Below, piece after piece: positions 55,450 through 64,000 of a stretch of 64,000 nucleotides of DNA (positions within the stretch are counted from its first letter, which is position 1; every line of letters begins with the position of its first letter). This DNA comes from Spongiihabitans sp963422685 (lineage in GTDB: Bacteria > Pseudomonadota > Gammaproteobacteria > Arenicellales > Poriferihabitantaceae): positions 744,001 through 808,000 of the forward strand of contig OY730442.1 of assembly GCA_963422685.1 (NCBI GenBank), written 5' to 3'. Made by a program: the position numbers and the translations under genes. The notes under the pieces were generated by a model that had not been told where the DNA came from, did not search any database, and saw nothing but the letters and a program-made list of their open reading frames with translations.

Positions 55450-56386
55450 AACTCATCAGCCGCGAATATCGATTCGCGACCAGTTGCCCGCAGTCCATAC
55501 CTGCAAAACGTTGTAACTCATCGATAATCCGGCTTTTGACGGATAGTGCAATGGCATCATAGTCGCGGTGCGCGCCGCCTGGCGGCTCAGCAATCACTTC
55601 ATCAACCAGCCCGGCTTTGGATAACTCCCGAGTGGTTACCCCCATGGCTTCGGCGGCCTGGGCGGCCTTTTCGGCGCTCTTCCATAATATGGAGGCGCAT
55701 CCTTCGGGAGAAATCACCGCATAGGTAGCGTATTGCAGCATTAACAATCGATCGCATACACCAATGGCCAGCGCCCCGCCCGAACCGCCTTCGCCTATCA
55801 CCACAGAAATTATCGGGGTTTTCAACGTGGCCATCACCTCCAGGGAGCGGGCAATGGCCTGACTTTGCCCGCGCTCTTCCGCACCAACCCCGGGATAGGC
55901 GCCGGGAGTGTCGATAAAAGTAACCACCGGAAGACAAAATTGTTCCGCCAACCGCATCACTCGCTGCGCCTTTCGATAACCCTCAGGCCGCGGCATACCA
56001 AAATTACGGCGGGTGCGCTCTCGCGTATCCCGGCCCTTCTGATGCCCGACGATGACCACTCGCTGCTCATCAATCCAGCCCAGCCCGGCCACAATCGCGG
56101 CATCATCCGCATACATTCGATCCCCATGCAATTCCTGAAAATCGTCCACTATTCTGGCAATATAATCCAGCGTATAAGGGCGCAATGGATGACGGGCAAT
56201 CTGGGTTATCTGCCAGGCGTCCAGCCGGGCAAAAATATCTTTGGTCAATTCGCGGTTTCTTTTGCGTAGTTTGTTTATCTCCGCATCCAGGTCCAGACCA
56301 CTGCTGGCACTGACGCGCTGCAATTCGCCGATTTTCTCTTGCAGCTCGGCGATAGGTTTCTCAAATTCCAGATAGTCCAGACTCAT
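55424..56386 (-). CDS. accA: Acetyl-CoA carboxylase carboxyltransferase alpha subunit
   Basis: The start at 56386 gives a 320-residue protein beginning MSLDYLEFEKPIAELQEKIG, as in E. coli AccA (319). The upstream frame extension to 56578 is not needed. Signature parts are HGDRMYADDAAIVAGLG, FGMPRPEGYRKAQRVMRLAE, and the GEGGSGGALAIGVCDR carboxyltransferase region. It forms the transferase half with AccD to make malonyl-CoA. Start of the accA-tilS-pyrG-kdsA-eno-ftsB block. Confidence 0.96.
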   Translation of the reverse strand: MSLDYLEFEKPIAELQEKIGELQRVSASSGLDLDAEINKLRKRNRELTKDIFARLDAWQITQIARHPLRPYTLDYIARIVDDFQELHGDRMYADDAAIVAGLGWIDEQRVVIVGHQKGRDTRERTRRNFGMPRPEGYRKAQRVMRLAEQFCLPVVTFIDTPGAYPGVGAEERGQSQAIARSLEVMATLKTPIISVVIGEGGSGGALAIGVCDRLLMLQYATYAVISPEGCASILWKSAEKAAQAAEAMGVTTRELSKAGLVDEVIAEPPGGAHRDYDAIALSVKSRIIDELQRFAGMDCGQLVANRYSRLMSFGKFAIKG

Positions 56387-56650
56387 GGTTATACTGCCAG
56401 TATTAAATACCGTCGCATTGTAAACTATTTCCAATATTTCAAATCCAGCAGCATCGGACAGGCCGCAAACGACCATGGGCCGGCGATGACGGTGCGGTTC
56501 ATTTGCAGACGAACCGATAGATTGCTGTATGTCTTCCCCGAGGCGACCGGGGGAAATGCGAATGAATAACCACCGCAAGTCTGCGCCATTCCTGGCTGGG
56601 GCAAGCCAATTTTAATATTTCCTGTGGGGAAACATTATTAACCAGCAGTA

Positions 56651-56685
56651 GATTATGGTATGATTAGTTGATACCATGCGTAATC
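56651..56685. promoter_or_regulatory. Imperfect inverted repeat in the glxB leader
   Basis: TGGTAT (56656-56661) and ATACCA (56671-56676) are inverted, and outer halves GATTA (56651-56655) and TAATC (56681-56685) are also mirrored. The dyad ends about 25 bases before the glxB ATG in an AT-rich leader. It is a good candidate operator, possibly for the XRE-cupin regulator encoded at the far end of the cluster. Confidence 0.4.
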
Positions 56686-56710
56686 AATAAATTTTAATCC
56701 GGTAACGCTT

Positions 56711-57610
56711 ATGTGCGGAATAGTCGGGCTGTATACAAAATCCCCGCAAATGGAAAACAGATTGGGCGGTATGCTTGCTGACATGCTGATTCAAATGACC
56801 GAAAGAGGCCCGGACAGCGCCGGATTCGCCATGTATCGTGATCCTGTGGACCCGGGGCAGGTGAAAATCACGCTGCAATCGAACCACCCTGATACGGATT
56901 GGGATGCGGTTCAAGCCAGTGCAAGGGCGGATATGGACCGCCATGCCAGCGTCTCGCCCCTGGCCAACCACGGGCTGCTAATTGCTGAATCAGAAACCGA
57001 GCCGATGCTCGACTGGGTGGAAAACAATCTCCCGGATATGAAAGTCACCAGCGTGGGCAGTTGTATTGAGATCTATAAAGAAAAGGGTGCGCCGGAGCAA
57101 GTCATTAATACCTTTGGTTTGGGCGCCATGACCGGCAGCCATGCGCTGGGCCATACCCGCATGGCCACTGAAAGCGCCGTGACCACCGAGCATTCTCATC
57201 CGTTCTCAACCGGCCACGATCTTTGCCTGGTACACAACGGTTCGCTGTCCAATCACAATAACCTGCGTGCAATGCTCAGCGCAGAAGGCATTCGATTTAC
57301 CACTGACAACGACAGCGAAGTGGCGGCGGGATACCTGGCCTGGCGGCTCGGGCAGGGCGCTACCCTGAACCAGGCGCTGGAGACGGCGCTGGAAGATCTG
57401 GATGGTTTTTACACCTTCGCGGTCGGTACCAAACAAGGCTTTGCCGTACTCAGAGATCCGATTGCCTGTAAACCTGCGGTATTGGCAGAAACCGATGACT
57501 GGGTGGCGATGTCTTCGGAATATCGCGCCATTGCCCAGCTCCCCGGCAGTGAAAACGCGAAAATCTGGGAACCGGAACCCGCCAGAATTTACAGTTGGGA
57601 GAGGTCCTAA
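56711..57610 (+). CDS. glxB: Class II glutamine amidotransferase, GlxB/MgsA-like
   Basis: A 299-residue Ntn-type amidotransferase. The mature nucleophile is Cys2 in MCGIVGLY; GHTRMATESAVTTEHSHPF and LVHNGSLSNHNNLR bind glutamine, as in GltB N-terminal domains. It splits glutamine and passes ammonia on. Three linked genes, glxB-glxC-glxD, correspond to the three parts of a glutamate synthase large subunit made as separate proteins; the same trio (MgsABC) makes N-methylglutamate in methylamine users. Confidence 0.85.
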   Translation: MCGIVGLYTKSPQMENRLGGMLADMLIQMTERGPDSAGFAMYRDPVDPGQVKITLQSNHPDTDWDAVQASARADMDRHASVSPLANHGLLIAESETEPMLDWVENNLPDMKVTSVGSCIEIYKEKGAPEQVINTFGLGAMTGSHALGHTRMATESAVTTEHSHPFSTGHDLCLVHNGSLSNHNNLRAMLSAEGIRFTTDNDSEVAAGYLAWRLGQGATLNQALETALEDLDGFYTFAVGTKQGFAVLRDPIACKPAVLAETDDWVAMSSEYRAIAQLPGSENAKIWEPEPARIYSWERS

Positions 57611-58290
57611 TGCCACAATTTGATTTGCAGCACAGCGGGGTTCGGGAGTTGAATTCCGCCCTGCATCAGGACAGCGCTGCGGGAGACTCATTTTTCGTGG
57701 TCAATCCGGGCGGAAAACATAACGTGGCGGCCGGTGCGATGCACCAGTGCGCGGTGGCCGTGCAGGGCCATGTCGGTTACTACTGCTCGGGTATGAATAA
57801 AAATGCCCGGGTCACTATCTTCGGCAACGCCGGTCCTGGCCTGGCGGAAAACATGATGTCGGGAACCATTCGGGTCCGAGGCAATGCGTCTCAATACTGC
57901 GGCGCCACCGCCCATGGCGGGCTGTTGATCATTGAAGGCGATGCCGCCGCCCGATGTGGTATATCCATGAAAGGTGCGGATATTGTGGTCGGGGGCGACA
58001 TCGGCCACATGAGTGCTTTTATGGCGCAAACCGGGCGGCTGGTTGTCTGCGGTGAGGCCGGAGATTCGCTGGGGGATTCTATCTATGAAGCACGTCTGTA
58101 CGTGCGCGGCTCGGTGAAAAGCCTGGGAACAGATTGTATGGAAAAGCCCATGCAGGACCAGCACAGACAGGAAGTTGCCGATTTACTCAAACGGGCCGGA
58201 ATGGATGATATTAACCCGGATGATTTCAGGCGCTATGGTTCGGCCCGGAAGTTATATAACTTCCGGATTGACAACGTCGGTGCATATTAA
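57610..58290 (+). CDS. glxC: Glutamate synthase beta-helix domain protein, GlxC/MgsB-like
   Basis: A 226-residue protein of right-handed beta-helix repeats with GXGXG-like motifs (GHVGYYCSGMNKNARVTIFG, AHGGLLIIEGDAAARCGISM, KGADIVVGGDIGHMSAF), the C-terminal GltB domain as a free protein. The ATG overlaps the glxB TAA (TAATG) with GGAGAGG just upstream, so the longer frame from 57595 is not used. It probably holds the amidotransferase and FMN subunits together. Confidence 0.85.
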   Translation: MPQFDLQHSGVRELNSALHQDSAAGDSFFVVNPGGKHNVAAGAMHQCAVAVQGHVGYYCSGMNKNARVTIFGNAGPGLAENMMSGTIRVRGNASQYCGATAHGGLLIIEGDAAARCGISMKGADIVVGGDIGHMSAFMAQTGRLVVCGEAGDSLGDSIYEARLYVRGSVKSLGTDCMEKPMQDQHRQEVADLLKRAGMDDINPDDFRRYGSARKLYNFRIDNVGAY

Positions 58291-58328
58291 CGGCTGGTTT
58301 TTAAGGAAACCGCACAAAAAATAAAAGC

Positions 58329-59669
58329 ATGAAAAATAAAATTGATACGCCCGAAATTGACAGATCCTGGCTGCTGGAATCAGCAACCTTCAGTCGGCCG
58401 GTCATTCGTGAAATTCAGCGCGCCGCAAGCGAAGGCATTTACGACATCCGCGGATTTGGCGCCAGGCGTTCGGTACCGACTTTTGATGATTTGCTGTTTC
58501 TCGGCGCCAGCATGTCGCGCTATCCGCTGGAAGGCTATCGCGAGAAATGTACTACCTCGGTAACGTTAGGAACGCGCTATGCGCAACAGCCGATCACAAT
58601 TTCCACCCCTATCACCATTGCCGGGATGAGCTTTGGCGCACTTTCGGCCCAGGCCAAAGAAGCATTGGGGCGAGGCGCCAGCGAAATCGGCACCAGCACC
58701 ACAACCGGTGACGGCGGCATGACCCCGGAAGAGCGCGGTCATTCCAGATTGCTGGTGTACCAATACCTGCCTTCACGCTATGGCATGAACCCGGATGACC
58801 TGCGCCGGGCCGATGCCATTGAAATTGTGGTGGGTCAGGGCGCGAAACCCGGCGGCGGCGGCATGCTGTTGGGACAAAAAATAAATGCACGGGTGGCGGC
58901 AATGCGTAATCTGCCCGAAGGCATTGATCAACGCAGCGCTTGTCGGCACCCGGACTGGACTGGCCCGGATGATTTGGAAATCAAGGTGGAAGAGCTGCGC
59001 GAATTGACCGACTGGCGGCTGCCGATTTATATCAAGGTGGGCGCAACACGAACCTTCTTCGACGTGCAACTGGCAGTAAAAGCGGGCGCGGACGTGGTGG
59101 TGGTGGATGGTATGCAGGGCGGTACCGCAGCCACCCAGGACGTGTTCATTGAGCATGTGGGTATTCCCACATTGCCGGCCACCCGAATCGCGGTTGAGGC
59201 GTTAAAAGATATGGCCATGCACCGTAAAGTCCAGCTCATTGTTTCCGGCGGTATTCGCTCGGGCGCCGATGTGGCCAAAGCCCTGGCCCTTGGCGCGGAT
59301 GCGGTTTCCATCGGCACTGCGGCGCTGATTGCCATGGGTGACAATGCGCCCGAGCATGAAGCGGCCTACAACCGGCTCGGTACCAGCGCGGGCTATTATG
59401 ATGATTACCAGGACGGCCGGGACCCGGCGGGAATTTCCACTCAGGACCCCGGCCCTGGCGCACGGCTTGACCCCGAAATCGCCGGCCGACGGATTGCCAA
59501 CTACCTGCGATGCCTGACCCTGGAAACACAAACCCTGGCCAGGGCATGCGGCAAGACTAATGTGCATAACCTCGAACCTGAGGATATGGTGGCATTGACT
59601 ATCGAAGCCGCAGCAATGGCCAAAGTGCCGCTGGCGGGCACGGACTGGATTCCGGGCAACAAATTTTAA
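58329..59669 (+). CDS. glxD: FMN-binding glutamate synthase domain protein, GlxD/MgsC-like
   Basis: A 446-residue (beta/alpha)8 synthase with FMN-site segments ITIAGMSFGALSAQAKEALG, VGQGAKPGGGGMLLG, DGMQGGTAATQDVF and LIVSGGIRSGADVAKALALG. The usual GltB C-x5-C-x4-C cluster motif is not seen: the matching region reads AGISTQDPGPG. That absence fits the GlxD/MgsC branch. It reduces the 2-iminoglutarate intermediate to glutamate or, with methylamine, N-methylglutamate. The electron donor is not obvious. Confidence 0.85.
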   Translation: MKNKIDTPEIDRSWLLESATFSRPVIREIQRAASEGIYDIRGFGARRSVPTFDDLLFLGASMSRYPLEGYREKCTTSVTLGTRYAQQPITISTPITIAGMSFGALSAQAKEALGRGASEIGTSTTTGDGGMTPEERGHSRLLVYQYLPSRYGMNPDDLRRADAIEIVVGQGAKPGGGGMLLGQKINARVAAMRNLPEGIDQRSACRHPDWTGPDDLEIKVEELRELTDWRLPIYIKVGATRTFFDVQLAVKAGADVVVVDGMQGGTAATQDVFIEHVGIPTLPATRIAVEALKDMAMHRKVQLIVSGGIRSGADVAKALALGADAVSIGTAALIAMGDNAPEHEAAYNRLGTSAGYYDDYQDGRDPAGISTQDPGPGARLDPEIAGRRIANYLRCLTLETQTLARACGKTNVHNLEPEDMVALTIEAAAMAKVPLAGTDWIPGNKF

Positions 59670-59759
59670 TCCTGCCCTGCCGGCTGCGGAAAATACGATA
59701 AAATACTCATCCAAGACAAAACCGGCGCAACACAAACTTGACAAAATAGAGGTAATCAC

Positions 59760-61067
59760 ATGGCAACCGATCTGGCCGCAATCGCCAAGCAGGCAAAAAT
59801 AAAATATTTTCTAATCAGTTTCGTTGATTTATTTGGGGTGTTGCGGTCGAAACTGGTGCCAGCGCGGGCAATTGGTGGAATGCAAAAAGATGGCGCGGGT
59901 TTTGCCGGGTTTGCGGCCTGGCTGGATATGAGCCCGGCGGACGGCGATATGTTTGCGGTGCCCGACCCGGACAGCCTGATCCAACTGCCCTGGAAAAAAG
60001 AAGTGGGCTGGCTGGCCGGCGATCTATATCTCGATGGCAAAGCCGTCGACGCCTCGCCCCGGGTCGCGTTGAAAGCACAAATCGACCAGGCGGCCAAACA
60101 AGGCTGGCGCATGAAAACCGGGGTTGAATGCGAGTTCTTTCTGACCAACTCCAAGGGCACAAAAATTGCCGATAGTGGCGATATGCAGTCAAAACCCTGT
60201 TACGACCAATCCGCCTTGATGCGCCGCTATGACGTTATTACCGAGATTTGCGACAGCATGATTGAACTGGGCTGGAGGCCTTATCAAAACGATCACGAAG
60301 ACGCCAATGGCCAGTTTGAAATGAACTGGGAATATGATGACTGCCTGAAAACCGCTGACCGCCATGTGTTTTTTAAATACATGGCCAGACAAATCGCCGA
60401 AAACCATGGCTTGCGGGCCACTTTTATGCCCAAGCCTTTCTCCAATTTAACCGGTAATGGATGCCATGCCCATGTGTCGGTCTGGGACAGAAACGGCCAG
60501 GACAACCTTTTCCATGACCAGCAAGACGCAATGGGTTTGTCGAAAATGGCGTACAACTTTCTTGGCGGAATTATGCACAACGTGGAGGCGCTTACCGCGA
60601 TTTTTAATCCCACCGTAAATAGTTACAAGCGCATCAATGCCCCACGCACACTTTCAGGTGCCACCTGGTCACCGAACTCGGTCAGTTACGGGGGTAATAA
60701 CCGCACTCACATGGTAAGAATTCCAGACCCGGGGCGTTTTGAATTGCGCTTGATGGACGGCGCGGCCAATCCGTATCTGATGCAGGCCGGCATTCTGGCG
60801 GCCGGGCTTGACGGCGCTGCCAACCAGCGCGACCCTGGCAAGCGTCTGGATATCAACATGTACAGCCAGGGCCACACAGTCAAAGGGCTGAAAAAATTAC
60901 CCCTGAATCTGCTTGATGCGATCAGACTGACGCAAACCGGCAAAGAACTTAAGGCACAACTGGGTGCGCCATTAATCGACGCTTATTGCAAATTGAAAAT
61001 GGATGAATGGGATGATTTCTCCAGGTCAATCAGCCAATGGGAACGGGACCACACACTGGATTGCTAG
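59760..61067 (+). CDS. Type III glutamine synthetase-like/gamma-glutamylmethylamide synthetase
   Basis: A 435-residue glutamine synthetase of the GlnT group. The ATP/Glu site segments VECEFFLTNSKGTKIADSGD, YQNDHEDANGQFEMNWEYDD and GNGCHAHVSVWDRNGQDNLF (the family's HxH loop) are complete, and APRTLSGATWSPNSVSYGGN follows. Proteins of this group are either ammonia-assimilating GlnT or GmaS, which makes gamma-glutamylmethylamide from methylamine. The 90 bases upstream hold AGAGGT before the ATG. Next to mgsABC-like genes, GmaS is the attractive reading, but mgdABCD is not in the window, so I leave the symbol blank. Confidence 0.8.
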   Translation: MATDLAAIAKQAKIKYFLISFVDLFGVLRSKLVPARAIGGMQKDGAGFAGFAAWLDMSPADGDMFAVPDPDSLIQLPWKKEVGWLAGDLYLDGKAVDASPRVALKAQIDQAAKQGWRMKTGVECEFFLTNSKGTKIADSGDMQSKPCYDQSALMRRYDVITEICDSMIELGWRPYQNDHEDANGQFEMNWEYDDCLKTADRHVFFKYMARQIAENHGLRATFMPKPFSNLTGNGCHAHVSVWDRNGQDNLFHDQQDAMGLSKMAYNFLGGIMHNVEALTAIFNPTVNSYKRINAPRTLSGATWSPNSVSYGGNNRTHMVRIPDPGRFELRLMDGAANPYLMQAGILAAGLDGAANQRDPGKRLDINMYSQGHTVKGLKKLPLNLLDAIRLTQTGKELKAQLGAPLIDAYCKLKMDEWDDFSRSISQWERDHTLDC

Positions 61068-61124
61068 TTTTGTCTCCCAATGCCCCCGGACAATTGCCCC
61101 CGATAATTGAATCAAATGTGAGCG

Positions 61125-61730
61125 CTATTCTGCCGAGCGTCCCACAATCACGGCAAGCAGTTTTATCGGTAATTTGATCAACTCCTCGGGGCCGTGTGGC
61201 ACATCGGAGTCAAAATACAGCGAGTCCCCCGGGACCAAATGGTAGGTTTTACTGGCATGTCGGTAAATCACTTCCCCCTCCAGTACATGAATAAATTCTA
61301 TGCCTTCATGTTGAAACAGCGGAAATACATCTGATTCTTCAGACAGGGTTACAAGATAAGGTTCAACCGCTGGGGACCGCCCGCTGGAATGGCCGAGCAA
61401 CTGATATTGATGACCCGCCCGGGTACCCTGGCGTTCTATGGTCAGCCCTTTTCCCGCTTGAACATACGTTGCCTCCCGGGTTTCTTCGTACATCCTGAAC
61501 AATGAGGTTACCGGCACATTTAATGCCCCGGCCAATGAATGCAGGGTCGCTAATGAAGGCGAGGTCAGCCCGTTTTCAACTTTAGACAGCATCCCGGGTG
61601 AAAGCCCTGCCTGCCTGGCCAGGTCAACAACGGTAATGTCCTGCTTGATGCGAAAAGATCTTATCTGTCTGCCAATGGCGAGTTCCAGCGCATTCTCAGG
61701 GACATATCGTGCAGGGTCCTGCTCAGACAT
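61125..61730 (-). CDS. XRE-cupin transcriptional regulator
   Basis: A 201-residue protein: an N-terminal helix-turn-helix (IRSFRIKQDITVVDLARQAG, then LSPGMLSKVENGLTSPSLAT) and a C-terminal cupin domain (FPLFQHEGIEFIHVLEGEVI, DSLYFDSDVPHG). The fold is that of PuuR-like sensors that bind small amines or carboxylates. ATG 61730 (with AGGA seven bases before) is chosen over TTG 61736. It is convergent with the GlnT/GmaS-like gene and is the natural candidate to control the glx cluster. Confidence 0.85.
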   Translation of the reverse strand: MSEQDPARYVPENALELAIGRQIRSFRIKQDITVVDLARQAGLSPGMLSKVENGLTSPSLATLHSLAGALNVPVTSLFRMYEETREATYVQAGKGLTIERQGTRAGHQYQLLGHSSGRSPAVEPYLVTLSEESDVFPLFQHEGIEFIHVLEGEVIYRHASKTYHLVPGDSLYFDSDVPHGPEELIKLPIKLLAVIVGRSAE

Positions 61731-61736
61731 TTGCAA

Positions 61737-62126
61737 ATCCTGTAATTAAAGTAAAGGTAGATTCTACGATGTTTTGTTTTTATCGAACCCTGTATTCATG
61801 TAAGAAGCGTTTACGTTGTCCGAACCCATCGGCCATGGCTGTCTACGAGCCGTGGCCCGACCAAGGGCTATCAGCCTCAATCTATCGGTGACTGCGTTGG
61901 CCCGGATGCGATTGCAAGACGGACGGACAAGGTCAGGATGTGCATTTTGACGATCACCCCAATGACATCGCCATGCGTACTCATACTTTCTGGCAAGATG
62001 CCGCAGTTTATGCCACACTGGGCGCGGCATGTACATTTCGCCCTATCCTTCTACACATAATCTGGGCGCCAATCGTATGAACGAAAAGTATGGAGATGAC
62101 GTGAAACATAGTGGGCCAGGCTCACG
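61737..62126. other. Gene-poor 390-base spacer
   Basis: No supported gene. A small perfect palindrome, GTAGA-T-TCTAC (61757-61767), lies 27 bases upstream of the regulator start and might be its operator. Short frames exist on both strands but none has family features. With the following short frame this makes a 680-base gap before relA. Confidence 0.4.
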
Positions 62127-62297
62127 ATGTATCCAACTTGTTCGTCTCTGGAGGGAGGGTATTCGCACGGATGCGGCTGGAAACCCGACCTGGACAATCG
62201 TCGCTTTGGCATTACGACAACCGGATCATATTGCGTCCGGGACGGCAAAGAAAAATCTGTAAAAGATTTTCCTGAACCAGTTAATTATCCAGACTAA
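62127..62297 (+). CDS. Unrecognised 56-residue frame, possibly a gene end
   Basis: A short frame from ATG 62127 reads MYPTCSSLEGGYSHGCGWKP, then DLDNRRFGITTTGSYCVRDG and a charged tail to NYPD. It has four cysteines and looks protein-like rather than random, and a hairpin with a T-run lies just 14 bases after the stop. No ribosome site is clear and the family is unknown. It may be the remaining C-terminus of a lost gene. Confidence is low. Confidence 0.3.
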   Translation: MYPTCSSLEGGYSHGCGWKPDLDNRRFGITTTGSYCVRDGKEKSVKDFPEPVNYPD

Positions 62298-62310
62298 CCG
62301 GGCCCCATCA

Positions 62311-62346
62311 GCACCAGGGTGGTTTTCAGCGGTCCTGGCGCTTTTT
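62311..62346 (+). terminator. Possible terminator after the 56-residue frame
   Basis: GCACCAGG (62311-62318) and CCTGGCGC (62334-62341) pair with one mismatch and are followed by TTTTT. The position suits the end of a plus-strand unit. On the other strand there is no T-run, so it does not look like a relA terminator. Confidence 0.4.
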
Positions 62347-62415
62347 AATATGACCCGGTACTTTCCTGTCAGGATGTGGCGTATCACCTTCGGCGGCCAC
62401 CATATCCGCAACAGG

Positions 62416-64000
62416 TTACACCGCTCTTTTTACTTCAAATACATTTTGGATTGACGACAACCGGCCAATTAATTGCTCCGGGCGAACGGATTCGGGAATC
62501 TCCAGATAAAACTGCAATCGGGTTACATGCTCTTGGTCAGTTTCCATATTCACCTTCAGCACGTCAACATTGCTGGATTTGAGCGCCTCGGTGACTTCAT
62601 GCAACAGCCCGCTGCGGTGATAGGCCAGAATCCACAGTCCAAGACTATAGGACGAGTCCGCATGATCTCCCCACTCCACATCAATCAGCCGGTTCGCCAG
62701 AGCTTCATCCAGGTTCAGGATATTAATACAATGACTGCGATGGATCGAAACCCCTCGTCCAGTGGTAATAAATCCGATTATTTCGTCTCTGGGGACGGGC
62801 TGGCAGCACTTCGCCATCCGGGTCAGTAAATTCCCCATATCGTGCACGCTAAAGCGATCTTTTTTCCGCTTGGTCCCGGGGCGACGCGTTTGGACAACCA
62901 TGGATTCCAGCTCTTCACCCGCTGCCGGTTTAAAGGGATATAGCGCTTTCGATAACTTGTAATCGTTTGCGCCAATTGCAGCCAGCAAATCATCTACCTT
63001 TTGGAAATGGGTATGCTGGTTTATTTTCTCATGGCTCAAATCCTCCAGGCCAAGCCGGCGTAGCTCGCGTTCCAGCATACCTCTGCCCTCCGAAACACGC
63101 TGATCATAGTCGGCATGCTTAAACCACTGCATAATTCGACTTCGGGCGCGGCTGGTTTTTATATTGCCGGGGTGGTTGCGCAGCCAGTCCCTGCTTGGCC
63201 CCCCGGATTTAACCGTTTGAATATGAACCTGATCGCCGGTTTGCAGCCGGTGGTTCAACGGCGCCATTTTGCCATTTACTTTCGCACCCCGTGTGCGATG
63301 CCCCACGTCGGTGTGGATTGCATAGGCAAAATCAATCGGGGTGGAGCCGATGGGTAAATCAACGATGGTTCCTTTGGGGGTGAACACATAAACACGTTGC
63401 TCCCTGTCGGCGTCGGCGGCAGTCGCCAGAGCGGTCTCGCTCCCATCAATTCTATCGCCTCCACGCTCCGCTCCTAAAACCTCATTCTTCCACGCCAACA
63501 GATGCCGTAACCACAAAACTTTTTGGTCAATACTGTTTTCCTGTCCAACATTCTCTTTATAGCGCCAATGCGCGGCCATTCCCAACTCGCTTTCCCGGTG
63601 CATTGAATAAGTCCGTATCTGCACCTCCAGGCTTTTCATTTCCGGGCCAATTACCACAGTATGAATGGATTGATAGCCATTCGCCTTGGGCATGGCAATG
63701 TAATCGCTGAATTCCCGCGGAATGTGCTTCCAGGTGGTGTGAATAGCACTCAATACCGAATAACAATCTTCAACACTGCGGACCAGAATACGCATCCCCC
63801 GAAGATCCCATAACTGGGTGAACTCCAGATTTTTTCGCTGCATTTTTTTCCAGATACTGTAAATATGCTTGGGTCGGCCCTGAACATCTGCCTCTATGCC
63901 TGCATGGTTTAGTATCCTGCTGATTTCAGACTCCCTGCGTGCGATATACTGTTCCCGGGCGTGGCGTTTTTCTTCGAGAGCATCCGCCAAGGTTTTGTAG
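62416..64000 (-). CDS. relA: GTP pyrophosphokinase RelA (N-terminus cut by window end)
   Basis: The frame is open to the window edge, so the N-terminal hydrolase-like part is missing. Visible parts are the synthetase region (LWDLRGMRILVRSVEDCYSV, HIPREFSDYIAMPKANGYQS, VQIRTYSMHRESELGMAAHW), a TGS domain (VYVFTPKGTIVDLPIGSTP), a zinc-finger-like CCQPVPRDEIIG, and a C-terminal ACT domain. The EFSD in place of the SpoT-type R-x-K-D resembles RelA's EFDD, so RelA is preferred over SpoT. It makes (p)ppGpp on starved ribosomes. About 527 codons are visible. Confidence 0.9.
   Translation of the reverse strand, partial: YKTLADALEEKRHAREQYIARRESEISRILNHAGIEADVQGRPKHIYSIWKKMQRKNLEFTQLWDLRGMRILVRSVEDCYSVLSAIHTTWKHIPREFSDYIAMPKANGYQSIHTVVIGPEMKSLEVQIRTYSMHRESELGMAAHWRYKENVGQENSIDQKVLWLRHLLAWKNEVLGAERGGDRIDGSETALATAADADREQRVYVFTPKGTIVDLPIGSTPIDFAYAIHTDVGHRTRGAKVNGKMAPLNHRLQTGDQVHIQTVKSGGPSRDWLRNHPGNIKTSRARSRIMQWFKHADYDQRVSEGRGMLERELRRLGLEDLSHEKINQHTHFQKVDDLLAAIGANDYKLSKALYPFKPAAGEELESMVVQTRRPGTKRKKDRFSVHDMGNLLTRMAKCCQPVPRDEIIGFITTGRGVSIHRSHCINILNLDEALANRLIDVEWGDHADSSYSLGLWILAYHRSGLLHEVTEALKSSNVDVLKVNMETDQEHVTRLQFYLEIPESVRPEQLIGRLSSIQNVFEVKRAV

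Noticed and set aside
1..64000. CRISPR arrays, transposases, tRNA and rRNA genes
   Set aside because: I looked for regularly spaced repeats, DDE or serine recombinase motifs and tRNA-like cloverleaf patterns and saw none; a dedicated search would be decisive.

Overview
The window looks like a chromosomal segment of a gammaproteobacterium, most likely a sulfur oxidiser. The evidence is gene order as well as content: smc-zipA-ligA (zipA is a gammaproteobacterial divisome gene), a nitrilase-tldD-tldE cluster, mlaFEDCB-ibaG, xseB-ispA-dxs, sdhCDAB-sdhE-ygfX and accA-tilS-pyrG-kdsA-eno-ftsB. The sulfur link is aprBA (APS reductase). No insertion sequence, CRISPR array, tRNA or rRNA was recognised.

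Layout. 0-7.4 kb: end of a sulfotransferase, a SleB-type hydrolase, nit-tldD-tldE plus a secreted protein, then rppH and a LysR regulator. 7.5-14.3 kb: an orphan PilT-like ATPase, a BI-1 membrane protein, a sugar nucleotidyltransferase, a GC-rich patch with a DUF429 gene and a cut-off MFS N-terminus, a DMT transporter, AlkB and a glutaredoxin-like protein. 14.2-24.7 kb: ligA, zipA and smc, then aprBA with its own terminator. 24.7-29 kb: a DUF4124-like secreted protein, lgt, a DUF255 protein and trmB. 29-34.9 kb: a decayed reading frame, then a catabolic operon fadI-fadJ-small membrane protein-Rieske oxygenase ending at a strong terminator, then a rhodanese relic. 34.9-38.7 kb: mlaFEDCB with ibaG and a CGFS glutaredoxin. 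38.8-44.9 kb: a MoxR relic, dxs-ispA-xseB, parE and ygfX-sdhE. 45-48.7 kb: sdhBADC and an SDHAF4 homologue. 48.7-56.4 kb: ygfZ and the core accA-ftsB block. 56.7-61.7 kb: glxBCD/mgsABC with a type III glutamine synthetase/GmaS-like gene and an XRE-cupin regulator. 61.7-62.4 kb: gene-poor. 62.4 kb to the end: relA, cut by the window edge.

How they fit together. AprBA oxidises sulfite to APS, while a complete succinate dehydrogenase with two different assembly factors and a beta-oxidation pair show a working TCA cycle and fatty-acid use. The glx/mgs-glnT block points to methylamine or glutamine-derived nitrogen use. The least explained parts are the 42-residue protein translationally wedged between fadJ and the Rieske gene, the glx/mgs regulon with a dyad in its leader, the PilT-like ATPase with an altered Walker B region, and several fresh gene relics (MoxR, rhodanese, GIY-YIG-like, MFS).
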